Below are positions 18,905 to 28,074 of a stretch of 64,000 nucleotides of DNA, one piece after another. The notes under the pieces were generated by a model. The model was not told the origin of the DNA, made no database searches, and worked only from the letters and a program-made list of their open reading frames with translations. The DNA is from Halomontanus rarus (lineage in GTDB: Archaea; Halobacteriota; Halobacteria; Halobacteriales; Natrialbaceae), in NCBI RefSeq assembly GCF_017357405.1, contig NZ_CP071597.1:806001-870000 (forward strand). Direction: 5' to 3'. A program made the translations under genes and the position numbers. Each line of letters begins with the position of its first letter. Positions within the stretch are counted from its first letter, which is position 1.

Positions 18905-19310
18905 AGTTCCGTTTCCTGAGCCCACGGAGATCTTCTCTCGATTCAGCAACTTGCCCGGACAGATGAGGGTATCCTTGAGTCCATCAGAGATGTCCGTTGT
19001 GACGCCATCAACAACCCCCGACCTCAAGGGTCGGGGCATCCGCTTCGACAGCCTGTGAAACGGCTCGAGTCAGCGGTTGTTATCACCAATGTTAATCACA
19101 CAACAAGTAGCTCCGTATCTCATCCGGACAGGAGTAGGGAGAGAAAGAACCAAATCCGAAACTGCACCACAGTGCGTTCATGTTACCTCTCTCGGTTGTT
19201 TACTGACGATGATGGCGAACTGAGGTCTACATTCATCACCGGTATCTTCAGGAAAACCCTCATCGGCCTGGACAAACACGCATGGTCAGTATGAGTAGTT
19301 GAACGTTGCT
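18905..19310. repeat. Dispersed non-coding repeat R2, copy 1 (longest)
   Basis: About 400 bases include AGATGTCCGTTGTGACGCC and a hairpin with CCCCGACC/GGTCGGGG arms and a TCAAG loop (19016-19036). A block with GTTAATCACACAACAAGTA and a final GAGTAGTTGAACGTTGCTA follow. The first third recurs at 32390-32530 and the last two thirds at 35136-35400. No frame is conserved, so it looks like a non-autonomous element or element scar. The rest of 18307-19598 has no gene. Confidence 0.6.
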
Positions 19311-19598
19311 ACACGAAGAGGTAACGTGTCGGAACACCACCAAAACTTGGTGGTGGCTATCCCTCAAATGATACTTGCTTCCTACCTCTGGTACGATATT
19401 CGCTTTTGAACCACTTTTAAATTCTCGGCTCTGCTGAAACCCTTTTGCAGTCGTGCGGTTTCGTACAGTGGTGTATTTCTTTAGCACCGATCATAACTGG
19501 GAGCAAAGACCTTCTCTTGTATCATATGAAAAAGAAGTTAAAAATCACACAACATCTAAGAGAATAGACAGTGATTGTCCGTATTGGAGAGCTATGAG

Positions 19599-20690
19599 AT
19601 GATTGAGACTTGGGATCTCTTTAATCGGGATGATGTACCTGTGACGGAGGTCGATATTTGGGAAACTGGTGAAGCACTTCCAGAGTCACTCTGGACGACA
19701 AAATTCGAAACAGGGCTGCTCACCCCCTCAGAAGAAGTGCTGGCTGAGATATTCGTCGGGTTAGACGAGCAGGGCGGTTTGGCGAACATTTCAGACGACG
19801 AGATAGAGGAGACGGTTGAGACAGTCGTCAGGAGATGGGACGCTATTGAGGCCGTTGAGACCGAACTGGATGAAGATGTAGAGGAGTGGGAGGATACCAT
19901 CGTTGACTATCTCGAAGAGAGCGATGAGGACGAACTCTTCCATCCAGAAGATATCGGGAAACCCGCGATCGAAGGCGACTCAACTCGTTATCTGACGAGT
20001 AGTCCTTCAAGTGTTCCTCCCGTCCCTGTAGGTCATGGTGACTGGGTTTGGGTCGGCGACCAGTCAGAGAGACAACACACGGGCTCAGGCTTAGAGTTCA
20101 CTCAGTACCGAAGCCAGTTCCTAGAGACAGAGAATGGCTATGATTTCCACGCTATCGCGTTCCCGTTCTGGTATACAAAGAAGAATCCGTTTTTCACGCG
20201 GTACAAGCAGATGTTCATCCGCCTTTCGCTTGCGCCAACTGACTGTCAGGCGTATGACTTACTCCCGCGTCCCCACGAAGTTGGGAGTACGATGGCGACG
20301 GAGTATACGGTCTCGGCAGGACTTAAGTTCACACCGCTGACCGCGGATACCTCAGCATCGTGGTCTATCGAGGTGCCAGTCGTCACCCCAGTCATCTCCC
20401 CTTTCGGACGCTGGGGTCGGCGGTTCGGCTGGTGGTATCATCCAACCGTGATTCAGTCGGGAATGGAAGTTTCCGTCGGGATTACGCCGGGAGACCGAAT
20501 CTGCGGGGTGGTTCTCCGAACGCCGGAGGGAATGGACGAAATATCCGGCACAGTTGTCTATGACTTTGCGTGGCGGCGAAAGGGGCCTGAGTGGGTCACA
20601 AAGAATGCGACAGCGGGGAAGCTGGACTTCAGCTGGGAACTCCCAAGTGAGGGGTACGTGATGGAGGAAATGAATCCGATTGCAAGATGA
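19599..20690 (+). CDS. Hypothetical 363-aa acidic protein
   Basis: ATG at 19599 is chosen over an upstream TTG. Residues 1-125 are strongly acidic and probably helical. The rest (~150-363) is rich in aromatic and beta-prone sequence, including PVVTPVISPFGRWGRRFGWW. No TM segment or signal peptide is visible. It is not recognised as a known family. It has no operon partner and sits between repeat R2 and small-gene debris. Confidence 0.65.
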   Translation: MIETWDLFNRDDVPVTEVDIWETGEALPESLWTTKFETGLLTPSEEVLAEIFVGLDEQGGLANISDDEIEETVETVVRRWDAIEAVETELDEDVEEWEDTIVDYLEESDEDELFHPEDIGKPAIEGDSTRYLTSSPSSVPPVPVGHGDWVWVGDQSERQHTGSGLEFTQYRSQFLETENGYDFHAIAFPFWYTKKNPFFTRYKQMFIRLSLAPTDCQAYDLLPRPHEVGSTMATEYTVSAGLKFTPLTADTSASWSIEVPVVTPVISPFGRWGRRFGWWYHPTVIQSGMEVSVGITPGDRICGVVLRTPEGMDEISGTVVYDFAWRRKGPEWVTKNATAGKLDFSWELPSEGYVMEEMNPIAR

Positions 20691-21059
20691 CCGAGAATGA
20701 ATGAGAGAACCGTGTGGGCAGAGGCGACGTTCTCGTGTTCACGTTAGAAACCTTTCACCGCTTGAGGGTTTCAACAAGGCCAAATTCTCCTATATATCCT
20801 CCCACATAGCACTCATTTCCAATATAATATTTTCTAAAAAATCTCTGAATGGAGGTTTGTGGAAGGTAGCAAAGGGGAATGACAAACAATGGCAAGCACC
20901 GGTGAGGCACGAGAATATTGCTTAGAACGCGGAAAACAGCAGAGGGTTCGCAAAATAGTTCTGGGGCAATCTAATTCGTATATAGTGTGCAGTACAAATA
21001 TCGAACGATAATTGGTGCTACAGATTCTGGTAAACGACTACGAGTTAGGTGACTCACGG
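20691..21059. other. Intergenic region, AT-rich
   Basis: No firmly supported gene. A 40-codon frame from ATG at 20889 (MASTGEAREYCLERGKQQ...) is possible but cannot be confirmed. A weak hairpin with GAAACC/GGTTTC arms lies near 20750-20775. Confidence 0.3.
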
Positions 21060-21199
21060 AACTCGCGCTGATTCCTCGAGAGGAGGAGGATCCGAATGGC
21101 GCGATACAACCCATCGTCCCCTACGAACGCATCGAGATGCACATCGACTATCCGCTCGCCGACAACGATGTCGACACAGCGGCTGCGAGCGCAGTCTGA
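21060..21199 (+). pseudogene. C-terminal fragment of an unknown protein
   Basis: An open frame without a start encodes LALIPREEEDPNGAIQPIV followed by PYERIEMHIDYPLADNDV and a TGA stop. Codon use looks genuinely haloarchaeal. The upstream part is missing. Confidence 0.35.
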
Positions 21200-21252
21200 T
21201 AACCAGCGGATAGGCCCAGCAGTCGTTCTGAAATGAGTACTCTTAGCCTTGA

Positions 21253-21540
21253 TCAATTTTGACAGTTGACGTCGATCAACGTGAATTCGCCTTTGAACGC
21301 GATTTGATCGTCAAATCCCTGTGCTTCGACAGCAGTGACAACACCTCGTCCGGCATCGAGATCTGTCGTCACGAGGAAGACGAAGCCCATCGGAGTGTCG
21401 AATAGGATGCGACCCACAGGTACTGTATCCGCTTTCTCGATCCGATTTTCGGAACGGATGCAGTGTTTGTGTGTTTTGTAATCGAGCGACGAGTAGTGTC
21501 GCTTCAGACCGTGAGTCTCGAGAGTACCATCATACCGAAG
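21253..21540 (-). pseudogene. Start-less fragment of an unknown conserved-looking protein
   Basis: About 95 open codons lack any in-frame start. They read LKRHYSSLDYKTHKHC, then TVPVGRILFDTPMGFVFLV, ending GEFTLIDVNCQN. The regular beta-like pattern and codon bias suggest a former gene that has lost its 5' end. No family is recognised. Confidence 0.4.
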
Positions 21541-21638
21541 TTATCATTGGAGGCGCCAACAGAAGCACGGGGGCTTGCGCTACCGAGACGGTTTCGGATC
21601 TCAAGTCCCCAGATACAATACCCGACCCTCCCCAAATA

Positions 21639-21770
21639 TCAAATACCGTCTTTTAATATCTTGGAGCGGCAGTCGGGGTGGACTGGTTCACCACAGTAAC
21701 GAGATTCGCGGCCATCGATCGGCTGTTGACACACATTGCAAATCGTAGCTGTAGTGAATTGGGTACTCAT
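21639..21770 (-). CDS. 43-aa treble-clef-like zinc protein
   Basis: The frame starts at ATG 21770 and encodes ICNVCQQPIDGRESRYCGE and PVHPDCRSKIL. The CxxC plus Cys and HPDC spacing matches the tiny haloarchaeal zinc-finger proteins. A TATA-like ATAAATTCTTATAG lies about 35 bases upstream. It is probably a nucleic-acid-binding or regulatory miniprotein. Confidence 0.5.
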   Translation of the reverse strand: MSTQFTTATICNVCQQPIDGRESRYCGEPVHPDCRSKILKDGI

Positions 21771-22164
21771 CTGACTGAGCCAAGGTTCACAGAAACACTA
21801 TAAGAATTTATTGTATTAGTAATTACTAATATCTGCTGTTACAGACTTTCAAACAATAGTCACCTTCGTAATCGGCCTAATTTCGCACAGTTTGTTCGGT
21901 ATCTCGAGACTCGTTTGAAACCAACTCGAGTCACTCCGTTCTGTTTTCGACTAGGATAGACACGCCTCGAAATAGGAAGCGACGACGAGTAGAAGCACTC
22001 TACGACGATATCAACTGACCGATCAAATCACCGCGAGTGGGACTGTGAGGGGTGCGGCGCTCAAAGTGCGAAACGACGTAAGCACCGCAACGAAACGAGG
22101 AGCGCCGCGGGACTTTCTGGATAGTTGCGGTCAAATCGAATAATACGATCAGTACCAGAGAAAC
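21771..22164. other. Intergenic region without a gene
   Basis: The promoter of the zinc miniprotein is at 21790-21840. The rest shows no supported coding frame. Confidence 0.35.
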
Positions 22165-22425
22165 CTACTCGTCGATCTCGAGTTCACTCACATCAAGTTC
22201 ACCCTCGAGATACGTCTTCCCAGTTTCTGTGAGCTGATAGAGTCCAGTTTCGACTGCGGTCAACAACCCAGCCTCAGAAAGTACTCTACAACGCTTGCTC
22301 ACGTACTGGCGATCGTACTCGATGTTTGCTGCGAGAACCCGTGGGGAGACCAAGATCGCATGCTCGTCGAAGAAAAGCATGATCTCGTAATCAACAGGTG
22401 CCATCCAGGGAACCCGCTCTACCAT
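22165..22425 (-). CDS. Winged-helix regulator (PhiH1-repressor-like), cassette 1
   Basis: An 86-aa protein with a winged-helix pattern: an N-terminal helix (YEIMLFFDEHAILVSPRVLA), a recognition helix (YDRQYVSKRCRVLSEAGLL) and a wing (YQLTETGKTYLEGEL). It resembles the phage PhiH1 repressor group of haloarchaeal HTH proteins. The start may be ATG 22425 or 22404. It is divergent from the four-gene operon beginning at 22660 and probably represses that operon and itself from the shared ~235-base region. Confidence 0.75.
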   Translation of the reverse strand: MVERVPWMAPVDYEIMLFFDEHAILVSPRVLAANIEYDRQYVSKRCRVLSEAGLLTAVETGLYQLTETGKTYLEGELDVSELEIDE

Positions 22426-22659
22426 CTATTCACAATATCCCGCTAGCAGAACGGAAAAATCAGTACTATCTACAGGAGGGTAGACTATTTTCATTGGTAG
22501 AATTAGACCACGTTCGTAGTCAAGACTTATGTCAAAGGAGTTCATTGTCACATCTACGGAAGTTAAACGTGACTCTCTCGATTGCAGAGTTGCAGAATAG
22601 CGGACCGGTGTTAGCGGCACCAGTCCGCGAGCAGCTCCCGTACACGCACTACGGAAGCC

Positions 22660-23073
22660 ATGTCAGATGACGATTCGCGGGGTTATGAAAGCCCCGACCG
22701 ACCACACGCATCGACCAACGACGATCAATCCCACGCCACCGAAGCCCGCGTCCGCCTCGAGATCATCGACCAACAGGCACAGGCCCTGCTCGAGAACATA
22801 CCTAAAGACAGTGACGCCATCCGCCATTGCCGCGAGATTCGGGCGGAAGTCGACCGGGTCCGACTCTATTTCCTGGGCCCGGAAGCGGTGCTCGAGGGAC
22901 TCCCGCTCGAAGAAGACACGACTGAGTCCGATGGCAGTGACTCGAACGTCCCCTTCCACATCGACTTAGACGAAGACGTTCCGATGGTCGCCCACGAAGG
23001 CAAACGGGTCACGACGTGCCTTGGCCCGGATCCAGACGCCTACGAACGCGAGCACGGTGATCGCGATGCGTAG
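22660..23073 (+). CDS. Cassette 1 gene 1: acidic 137-aa protein
   Basis: An acidic soluble protein with a predicted helical centre (ATEARVRLEIIDQQAQALLE, HCREIRAEVDRVRLYFLG) and a His/Asp-rich tail. There is no recognised family. It has no similarity to the gene in the same position in cassette 2. Its TAG stop overlaps the next start by 8 bases (ATGCGTAG), implying translational coupling. Confidence 0.6.
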   Translation: MSDDDSRGYESPDRPHASTNDDQSHATEARVRLEIIDQQAQALLENIPKDSDAIRHCREIRAEVDRVRLYFLGPEAVLEGLPLEEDTTESDGSDSNVPFHIDLDEDVPMVAHEGKRVTTCLGPDPDAYEREHGDRDA

Positions 23074-23212
23074 TCCGATGGCCCGCTTGCAGGATGGGTC
23101 GTTTCTCGAATCCACCCACCAATACCCGCCACTCGAGAACCGCCCATCCAACCCCTCCCGTCCGAACCCGTCCGATTCCAGCCGAGATACATCCGCGAGG
23201 GGGGTCCGATGA
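23066..23212 (+). CDS. Cassette 1 gene 2: 48-aa linker ORF
   Basis: This 48-codon frame overlaps gene 1 by 8 bases and gene 3 by 4 bases (ATGA). It is rich in Ser, Pro and Arg and has no domain. The exact overlap pattern is mirrored by the 36-aa gene in cassette 2, which supports translation, but the two peptides are not alike. It may act mainly as a coupling ORF. Confidence 0.4.
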   Translation: MRSPMARLQDGSFLESTHQYPPLENRPSNPSRPNPSDSSRDTSARGVR

Positions 23213-23592
23213 CCGGCGGGTTCGACGTCCGGTGGACGCCCGAGTGTGGCTCCCCGCGCGCACTCCTTTTCGAACCGGACGAAACGGACTGGATCCGCAC
23301 GGAGTTCGAGTGGACGGGCGAGGAGTGGCGCGAACTCGGGTGCGAGCGCGTGACCGAGATCGCGTGCTTCGGGAGCGACGGCGAGTACGTCGCGCCGACT
23401 CCTCGAGTGCGGGCCGCGAGCAATGGAGGTGCAGCCGATGGCGAGACCGAGACTGGTGCTCGCGACGAGAGTGCCCCTCGAGACACCGATAGCGAGAGAG
23501 GGAAAACCGGGCGCGAATCCCCCGACGAGAGTGATCACCGACACAGACACCGACAGGACCCCACACCCCGCGGAGGTGACGGCGATGTCTAA
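23209..23592 (+). CDS. Cassette 1 gene 3: conserved 127-aa protein
   Basis: The first ~65 residues (FDVRWTPECGSPRALLFEPD, TEFEWTGEEWRELGCERV, ACFGSDGEY) are very similar to cassette 2 gene 3 (37309-37551). The C-terminal ~60 residues are a low-complexity His/Arg/Asp tail that cassette 2 lacks. The compact Trp-rich beta pattern suggests a small fold. No family is known. It overlaps gene 4 by 8 bases. Confidence 0.65.
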   Translation: MTGGFDVRWTPECGSPRALLFEPDETDWIRTEFEWTGEEWRELGCERVTEIACFGSDGEYVAPTPRVRAASNGGAADGETETGARDESAPRDTDSERGKTGRESPDESDHRHRHRQDPTPRGGDGDV

Positions 23593-24607
23593 CGCCGCGG
23601 ACCGAACGCACGACCTCGAGTCCCTCGCCAGAGAACTCGCGGCCATCCGCGACCGAAACGAACGTTTGGCCGTCCGCGTCGAGGACCTCGAGGACGACTT
23701 GCACCGAGCCACCGACCGGGTCGACACGCTCGAGGACGAGACCGACGTGCTCCGAGACGAAACCGAGACGCTCCGGTCCGAAAACGATCACCTCCGAGAC
23801 CGGCTCGAGGACCTCGAGACCGAGACCACCAGTACGAGCGCGGCGGTCGAGGCCGCCCACAGACGCTCGGGTGCGAACAAACAGCGACTCGAGGAACTCC
23901 AATCGAGAGAACTCGAGAAGGGGGCGCACCTGCTCGAGACCAACGTCGACCGCCACGAGATCGACGTCGACGGCGGCCGACTCGAGAAGATCCGTACGGG
24001 CGACGAGTGCTACTATCGCCTGCCCGACGCCGACGATCCACTCGATCGATCCGACGCGACCCTCGCCCACGCCGACCTCCTCCCGATCCAGCAACTCGCG
24101 CGGATGGACGAGGACATGCTCCGCTCGACGACCAATGCGTTACCCTCGAGACTCGCCGCGAAACTCTGGAAGGCGAGAACCGATCCGTCCGTGGGGGACA
24201 ACCCGTGGCAGTCGGGCTGCAAGAACGTCCGCGAGTACGTCAAAGCGAGCGATCTGAAACACTGGATCCGCAGACGGGAACCCGGGACCAGCGACGCCTA
24301 CGCGAAGAAACTCGTCTCGAGGACGATCGACGCCCTGCTGGATCTCTCCAAGAACCGCCTCGCCGTCCGAAGAAAGCGAGAGCGAAAGAACGGCCTCGAG
24401 TACACCGAACGCCGCGTCCTCCTCACCGCGGACGCGGAGATCCCCGGCGAGACAAGGGGAGCAGCGGACGCTGACGCGGACGACTCGAGCGGAGATCACG
24501 CCGGGACGGAGCTCGCTGGGACGGAGACTCTCGAGGCAGAGACCCCTGGCACGGAAACCGCCGACACACCACTGCCGAAGACACCTGACGTCCACGGAGA
24601 GGACTGA
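23585..24607 (+). CDS. Cassette 1 gene 4: coiled-coil DNA-binding-like protein
   Basis: ATG at 23585 is fixed by the 8-base overlap also seen in cassette 2. Residues ~10-105 are a long coiled coil (ELAAIRDRNERLAVRVEDLE type heptads). Residues ~105-280 form a conserved domain with ADLLPIQQLARMDEDMLRST, ALPSRLAAKLWKAR and NPWQSGCKNVREYVKASDLK, ending in a very basic VRRKRERKNG helix. This suggests a winged-helix or nucleic-acid-binding core. An acidic Glu/Thr tail follows. The family is not named here. It is a paralogue of 37544-38395. Confidence 0.7.
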   Translation: MSNAADRTHDLESLARELAAIRDRNERLAVRVEDLEDDLHRATDRVDTLEDETDVLRDETETLRSENDHLRDRLEDLETETTSTSAAVEAAHRRSGANKQRLEELQSRELEKGAHLLETNVDRHEIDVDGGRLEKIRTGDECYYRLPDADDPLDRSDATLAHADLLPIQQLARMDEDMLRSTTNALPSRLAAKLWKARTDPSVGDNPWQSGCKNVREYVKASDLKHWIRRREPGTSDAYAKKLVSRTIDALLDLSKNRLAVRRKRERKNGLEYTERRVLLTADAEIPGETRGAADADADDSSGDHAGTELAGTETLEAETPGTETADTPLPKTPDVHGED

Positions 24608-24689
24608 CCACGGGCCACGAATCCACCCTCGAGAGAGCCCAACCTCTCACAGGACCACCACAGTTCCCACGCCACCGCCGGTTCACACG

Positions 24690-24800
24690 GGTTCGGTACC
24701 GGTGGGTCCGTCCCTCGAGCGGTCCTCGACGGTAGTACTGAGAGACTCCGACGACCGATGTGTCCGAAGACGACGGTTGTCCACGGGAGCAAGAGTCTGT
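24690..24800. repeat. Conserved 3' flank of cassette, copy 1
   Basis: A segment with TCCCTCGAGCGGTC, then a GACGGT block, then TGTCCGAAGACGACGG and TGTCCACGG recurs downstream of cassette 2 (38500-38600, partly) and alone at 34976-35075. It does not code. It could be a transcript 3' structure or the end of a mobile unit. Confidence 0.55.
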
Positions 24801-24891
24801 GAACAACGACTGCTGACGTACCTATCTCGAATGAACGACTGTGAGCGCAGTCTGCGTAAGTGTTATTGCTACACAAATGCAACACAGATCT

Positions 24892-25185
24892 ATGTCCGAG
24901 GCAGACACACCACCCGATAAAACGACCGTCAATATCCGGATTACGGAGACGTTTCTCGCGGATGTCGATGGGACGTGGGAAGAACTCGGGTATAATAGTC
25001 GGAGTGAGTTCATCAGGGATGTCCTCCGCGATGCCGTGAAACATCCCGAGTTCAACCGAGCAGATCTCAAAGCGATGCTCGCCGGTGAAGTCGATATTCA
25101 AAACGGGCGAACGTACACCAGCGACGAAGTGAAATCCGAGTACGGACTCGGAAGCGAGCAATCGGACCGTCGGAACGATGAGTGA
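24892..25185 (+). CDS. RHH antitoxin of RelE pair
   Basis: A 97-aa protein whose N-terminal half is a ribbon-helix-helix: KTTVNIRITETFLADVDGTW (strand and helix) and NSRSEFIRDVLRDAVK (second helix). The acidic tail would bind and block the toxin. The start at 24892 is chosen because the RHH strand follows a short acidic leader. It overlaps the toxin by 8 bases. It is expected to autorepress its operon. Confidence 0.8.
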   Translation: MSEADTPPDKTTVNIRITETFLADVDGTWEELGYNSRSEFIRDVLRDAVKHPEFNRADLKAMLAGEVDIQNGRTYTSDEVKSEYGLGSEQSDRRNDE

Positions 25186-25462
25186 AGACTGGGACTGGGA
25201 ATTCACGGACAGCGCCAACCGTCGATTCGACGCACTCGACGAATACGCTCGAGAACGTATCAGTTCGAAACTCGACGACATCGTCACTGATCAGTGGCGC
25301 GAGCCAGGTGACTATCTCGAACCGCTCGCTGGTGTACCCCATCAAAAACTTCGCATTGGACCGTTTCGCCTCGGCTGTCGCGCCGATCACGAACAGATGG
25401 TACTTCGGGTCCTGACCATCAAGAAACGTGGTGGCGACGCGTACCGAAGCGATGACGATTGA
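25178..25462 (+). CDS. RelE/ParE-family toxin
   Basis: A 94-aa protein with the compact RelE-type fold pattern: WEFTDSANRRFDALDEYARE helix, YLEPLAGVPHQKLRIGPFRL central strands, and MVLRVLTIKKRGGDAYR C-terminal strand and tail. Members cleave ribosome-bound mRNA or inhibit gyrase; the RelE branch is more likely. It is coupled with the RHH antitoxin. A decayed relative lies at 41621-41700. Confidence 0.8.
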   Translation: MSEDWDWEFTDSANRRFDALDEYARERISSKLDDIVTDQWREPGDYLEPLAGVPHQKLRIGPFRLGCRADHEQMVLRVLTIKKRGGDAYRSDDD

Positions 25463-25481
25463 CGCTATTCACTACTGTTCG

Positions 25482-25519
25482 TTGACATTCTCCCGCCCTG
25501 AAGGGCGGGAGGATGTCAA
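25482..25519. repeat. IS605-type hairpin (family A), best preserved
   Basis: Eighteen-base arms with one mismatch (TTGACATTCTCCCGCCCT and its partner) close on a GA dinucleotide. It starts 20 bases after the relE stop, so it could terminate that operon, but sequence and tail match the other family A hairpins and suggest an IS200/IS605 end or a PATE-like derivative. Confidence 0.7.
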
Positions 25520-25556
25520 TTGCCTGTATCCGTGACTCGTCCCTTGCTGTCCCCCG

Positions 25557-25955
25557 CTAGTCGGCAAACTCCCTCTCGGTTGAGCGACGTGTTTCGTCTC
25601 CCACACTCGAGTCGTCATCCTGTATTCCATCGTCGAACAGTTGCTCGAGTTCCGCCTCGAATTCGGCGTCTGTGAGGGTGCCCTCGAGAGACTGTTCGCG
25701 TTGCTCGACAGCAGAGGTGTCGTCAGGCACGGATTCGGTGTGTTCGTTCCGCTCTGACTCTGCTGTCGACCAGCCGGCAGCCAGCTCGTAGACGATGTAC
25801 ACGGCGAGTACGGCAAATCCGACGAGCACGGCGTACGAAAGCCACCGACTCACGAGTCGAAACACCTGGCCAGCGAGCAGAAGTGCGAGGAACGAACCGC
25901 CGACGAGGAGCGCGAGTTTGACCGCGACCGGGTTGGGACCTGAGGAGGTGCTCAT
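25557..25955 (-). CDS. 2-TM protein with SHOCT-like C-terminus
   Basis: A 132-aa protein. Two TM segments (residues ~12-30 and ~38-58) are followed by an acidic linker and a short C-terminal motif, EGTLTDAEFEAELEQLFDD, which resembles the SHOCT oligomerisation motif of bacterial and archaeal membrane proteins. A broken copy lies at 14402-14665. The function is unknown. It converges with the RelE operon. Confidence 0.7.
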   Translation of the reverse strand: MSTSSGPNPVAVKLALLVGGSFLALLLAGQVFRLVSRWLSYAVLVGFAVLAVYIVYELAAGWSTAESERNEHTESVPDDTSAVEQREQSLEGTLTDAEFEAELEQLFDDGIQDDDSSVGDETRRSTEREFAD

Positions 25956-26174
25956 AGGAACCGGTTGGATATCGTACCTAAAAAACCCCTGCTACAAAAC
26001 AGACGACCTTCGGTTGCACGATCTGTGGTTACAGAGTTAATCGAGACCGTCGAATCTCACATGGCAGATAATCGAATGACTGGTGTCCAGTCGTCTCGGT
26101 TACATTCCAAGACGTGGTGCGTGCTGGGACGTCGTCAGGCGCGGGAAATGGCACGGAGAGAGCAGAGATTCGGA

Positions 26175-26492
26175 TCACTCGTGTTCGTCTTGTGTCGTAG
26201 ACTCGAGTTGTAATCGCTCGAAGTACGCGTATCGCCATTGATAGTACCCCACAACTAGCAGGAGACACACGAGAAGCGCGGCCGTGAGTACGATCCCGAA
26301 CAGAGTCACGACCACCGGTTCTGTGAGAGCGGCAACCGGATCGGTAGCGACGTGGTCAAGGGCCTGTTGTTCAGCCGAGGAGATCCCCGACACGACGATG
26401 TGATACCCGACTGCGGCGGTTGCAAGAATGAGGAGAGACGTCGCCATACCAACGAAGATCCGAAGGCGCTGCCCGTTCGGTTCGTTACGCAT
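26175..26492 (-). CDS. 2-TM membrane protein, 105 aa
   Basis: Two hydrophobic segments (residues ~13-33 and ~60-85) separated by a ~25-residue loop, with a short charged C-terminus (QLESTTQDEHE). No family is recognised. It faces the same direction as the SHOCT-like gene, 219 bases upstream of it. Stretch 25956-26174 shows no gene. Confidence 0.6.
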   Translation of the reverse strand: MRNEPNGQRLRIFVGMATSLLILATAAVGYHIVVSGISSAEQQALDHVATDPVAALTEPVVVTLFGIVLTAALLVCLLLVVGYYQWRYAYFERLQLESTTQDEHE

Positions 26493-26662
26493 TAAGAGCT
26501 ACTTCGAACGTACCCATCACGTACTTTCGCATATACTCGCACCGGGAGACCGTCGTTCGAGGTCGGAGACGGAGGCTTCCAATGTCATGTTCGTATTCGA
26601 GTTCCCACACCAGTTGTGAACCCACTCACTGCGACTGTGCCGCTATCTCGTGACCTTTGGGT

Positions 26663-26692
26663 TGACATCCTCCCGCGCCTGAAGACGCGGGA
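26663..26692. repeat. IS605-type hairpin at TnpB remnant end
   Basis: TTGACATCC precedes arms TCCCGCG/CGCGGGA around CCTGAAGA. It sits just beyond the C-terminal end of the TnpB fragment, where an IS200/IS605 right-end hairpin belongs. Confidence 0.65.
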
Positions 26693-26813
26693 ATCCCGAC
26701 CGCGGTTGGGATATTACGGTCTACGACAATACCTGTTCTCGCGGTGCAAAGCAGCCGCTCTCGGAATCGAACAGGAACGTCGATGGCTGTGCCAACCAGC
26801 CGTTACTCCTATC

Positions 26814-27360
26814 TCACCCAGCACAGGCGAGACTTGGAGATACTTTCTGTCGAATGTTCTCAGCCTCGGTCACATCACCATTCGCAACCACTCCACACTC
26901 ATCACACATGTACAACCCGCGCTCTACGCGATTCGCCTTCCGCTCGCGCCCGCAGTACGTGCATGATTTTGACGTCTCTCGTTCCGATACACGTTCCACA
27001 GAGATGCCCTCGGCCTCAGCCTTGTACTCCAGTACGTTCCTGAATCGGTCGAACGCCCACGAGTGCAGGTCGAGGTTCCCGTGTTTGCCCCAATCCTTCA
27101 CCTCACCATCCTCATCTTCGCGGATTCCACCACGGTCTCCGATGGCGATGGTGCCAACGCTGTCTTCGATACAGCGGTCAACGATGTGCGTGGACAGGAC
27201 GTGGAAGTAGTGGGTTCGACGATTGGACTTCTTCGCGTTCAACCGAGTGGCCTGCTCCGAGGACGAGTCGTCACAGCGAGCGAGACGCTTGCTGAAGTAG
27301 TAGTCGTCCTGCTTCAAGCAGTTCAACGGATACAACTCGGCGTATCCATCCTCATAAGTG
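26814..27360 (-). pseudogene. TnpB (IS1341-type) C-terminal fragment
   Basis: The frame holds GTIAIGDRGGIRED (RuvC-II region), FDRFRNVLEYKAEAEGISVE, the zinc finger CTYCGRERKANRVERGLYMCDECG and NGDVTEAENIRQ (RuvC-III Asp). The N-terminal half with the first RuvC Asp and the DNA-recognition part is missing, and the reading frame breaks after IRQKVSPS. It is therefore a dead RNA-guided nuclease relative of the IS605/IS1341 group. The region out to 26663 carries degenerate C-terminal and right-end sequence. Confidence 0.85.
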
Positions 27361-27431
27361 CAAGAGTTGCACCGCTTAACTGGTCGATAAGGAAGTGTCG
27401 GCGGGTAGATCCCGTATTTGGAGTTGGGGAT

Positions 27432-27575
27432 ATGCCAGAGAGAAATAGCAGACAAGAATATTGTCCACACTGTGATGAAGACCGAGAGATTCGAACAACA
27501 GTCCCGTGGCAGGCGGATTTCTGTCGGCAGTGTGGCGAAGAAGTCCACTTCGAGTTCGTCACGGGGGACGACTGA
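27432..27575 (+). CDS. 47-aa WQAD-type zinc ribbon protein
   Basis: ATG at 27432 gives MPERNSRQEY, then CPHCDEDREI, then TVPWQADFCRQCGEEVHFEF. Two CxxC pairs flank a TVPWQAD core, predicting one zinc ribbon. The same module is present twice in tandem in the protein at 31496-31768. It overlaps no conserved part of the TnpB remnant. It may be a nucleic-acid-binding miniprotein. Confidence 0.55.
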   Translation: MPERNSRQEYCPHCDEDREIRTTVPWQADFCRQCGEEVHFEFVTGDD

Positions 27576-28074
27576 CGGAGAGAGACACTAGGTAGATCAG
27601 TTCTACCTTGGTCAACCGAATCAGCGCGAACATAGTCACGACCTCGAGGAGTAGCCGCGCCACTGTACGATCACGTTCTCAAAGCTGACCTCCCCTCTCG
27701 GCCCATATGATGTCCATTGGGCATTACTAATTAATGCCGATTACATTATTATCAATAGAATTTAGAGTTCAAACGGCGGGAGTGTTGGCTACCGACCCAC
27801 CATCCGTAGACAACGTGATCATCACTCCTCCCGCCCGCTATATTCCATTACTGAGAAGGAGGGGCTCCCTCTCTCAGTGTGCAGGAGGCTTTCTCTAGCG
27901 TTGGTTCTCCCACGACGTCGAAGACTTTGAGCCCAGGATAAGTCATGGTTGCCAGGAGATGTGTTTGAAAGCAATCGAAAGTTCCTGTACACAGTGTCAG
28001 TGCGTGAGCGCGATTTTCGCAAAAATCTCGGCAGCGTCCCAAATCTACTTTGGCGCGCGCCATGACACGAACGC
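27576..28074. mobile_element. IS605-type end remnant in non-coding DNA
   Basis: No gene is supported. Bases ~27770-27860 (GGCGGGAGTG, TACCGACCCACC, GTGATCATCA, TCCCGCC, ATTCCAT) match 30745-30840 nearly step for step, including a GC-rich inverted arm pair around the block. This is probably an IS1341-type element end left behind. Confidence 0.45.

Noticed and set aside
22966-23727. 253-aa Ser/Arg-rich minus-strand ORF
   Set aside because: Frame shadow with high Arg/Ser composition typical of the wrong strand in haloarchaeal DNA.
23009-24094. Long minus-strand frame opposite cassette 1
   Set aside because: Antisense shadow of the GC-rich cassette genes; low-complexity Val/Gly/Arg composition and no start/stop logic, while the plus-strand genes have overlaps and a paralogous cassette.
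25482-25519. Simple rho-independent terminator of the relE operon
   Set aside because: Position fits, but there is no T-run and the sequence belongs to a dispersed hairpin family, so IS605-type origin is preferred.
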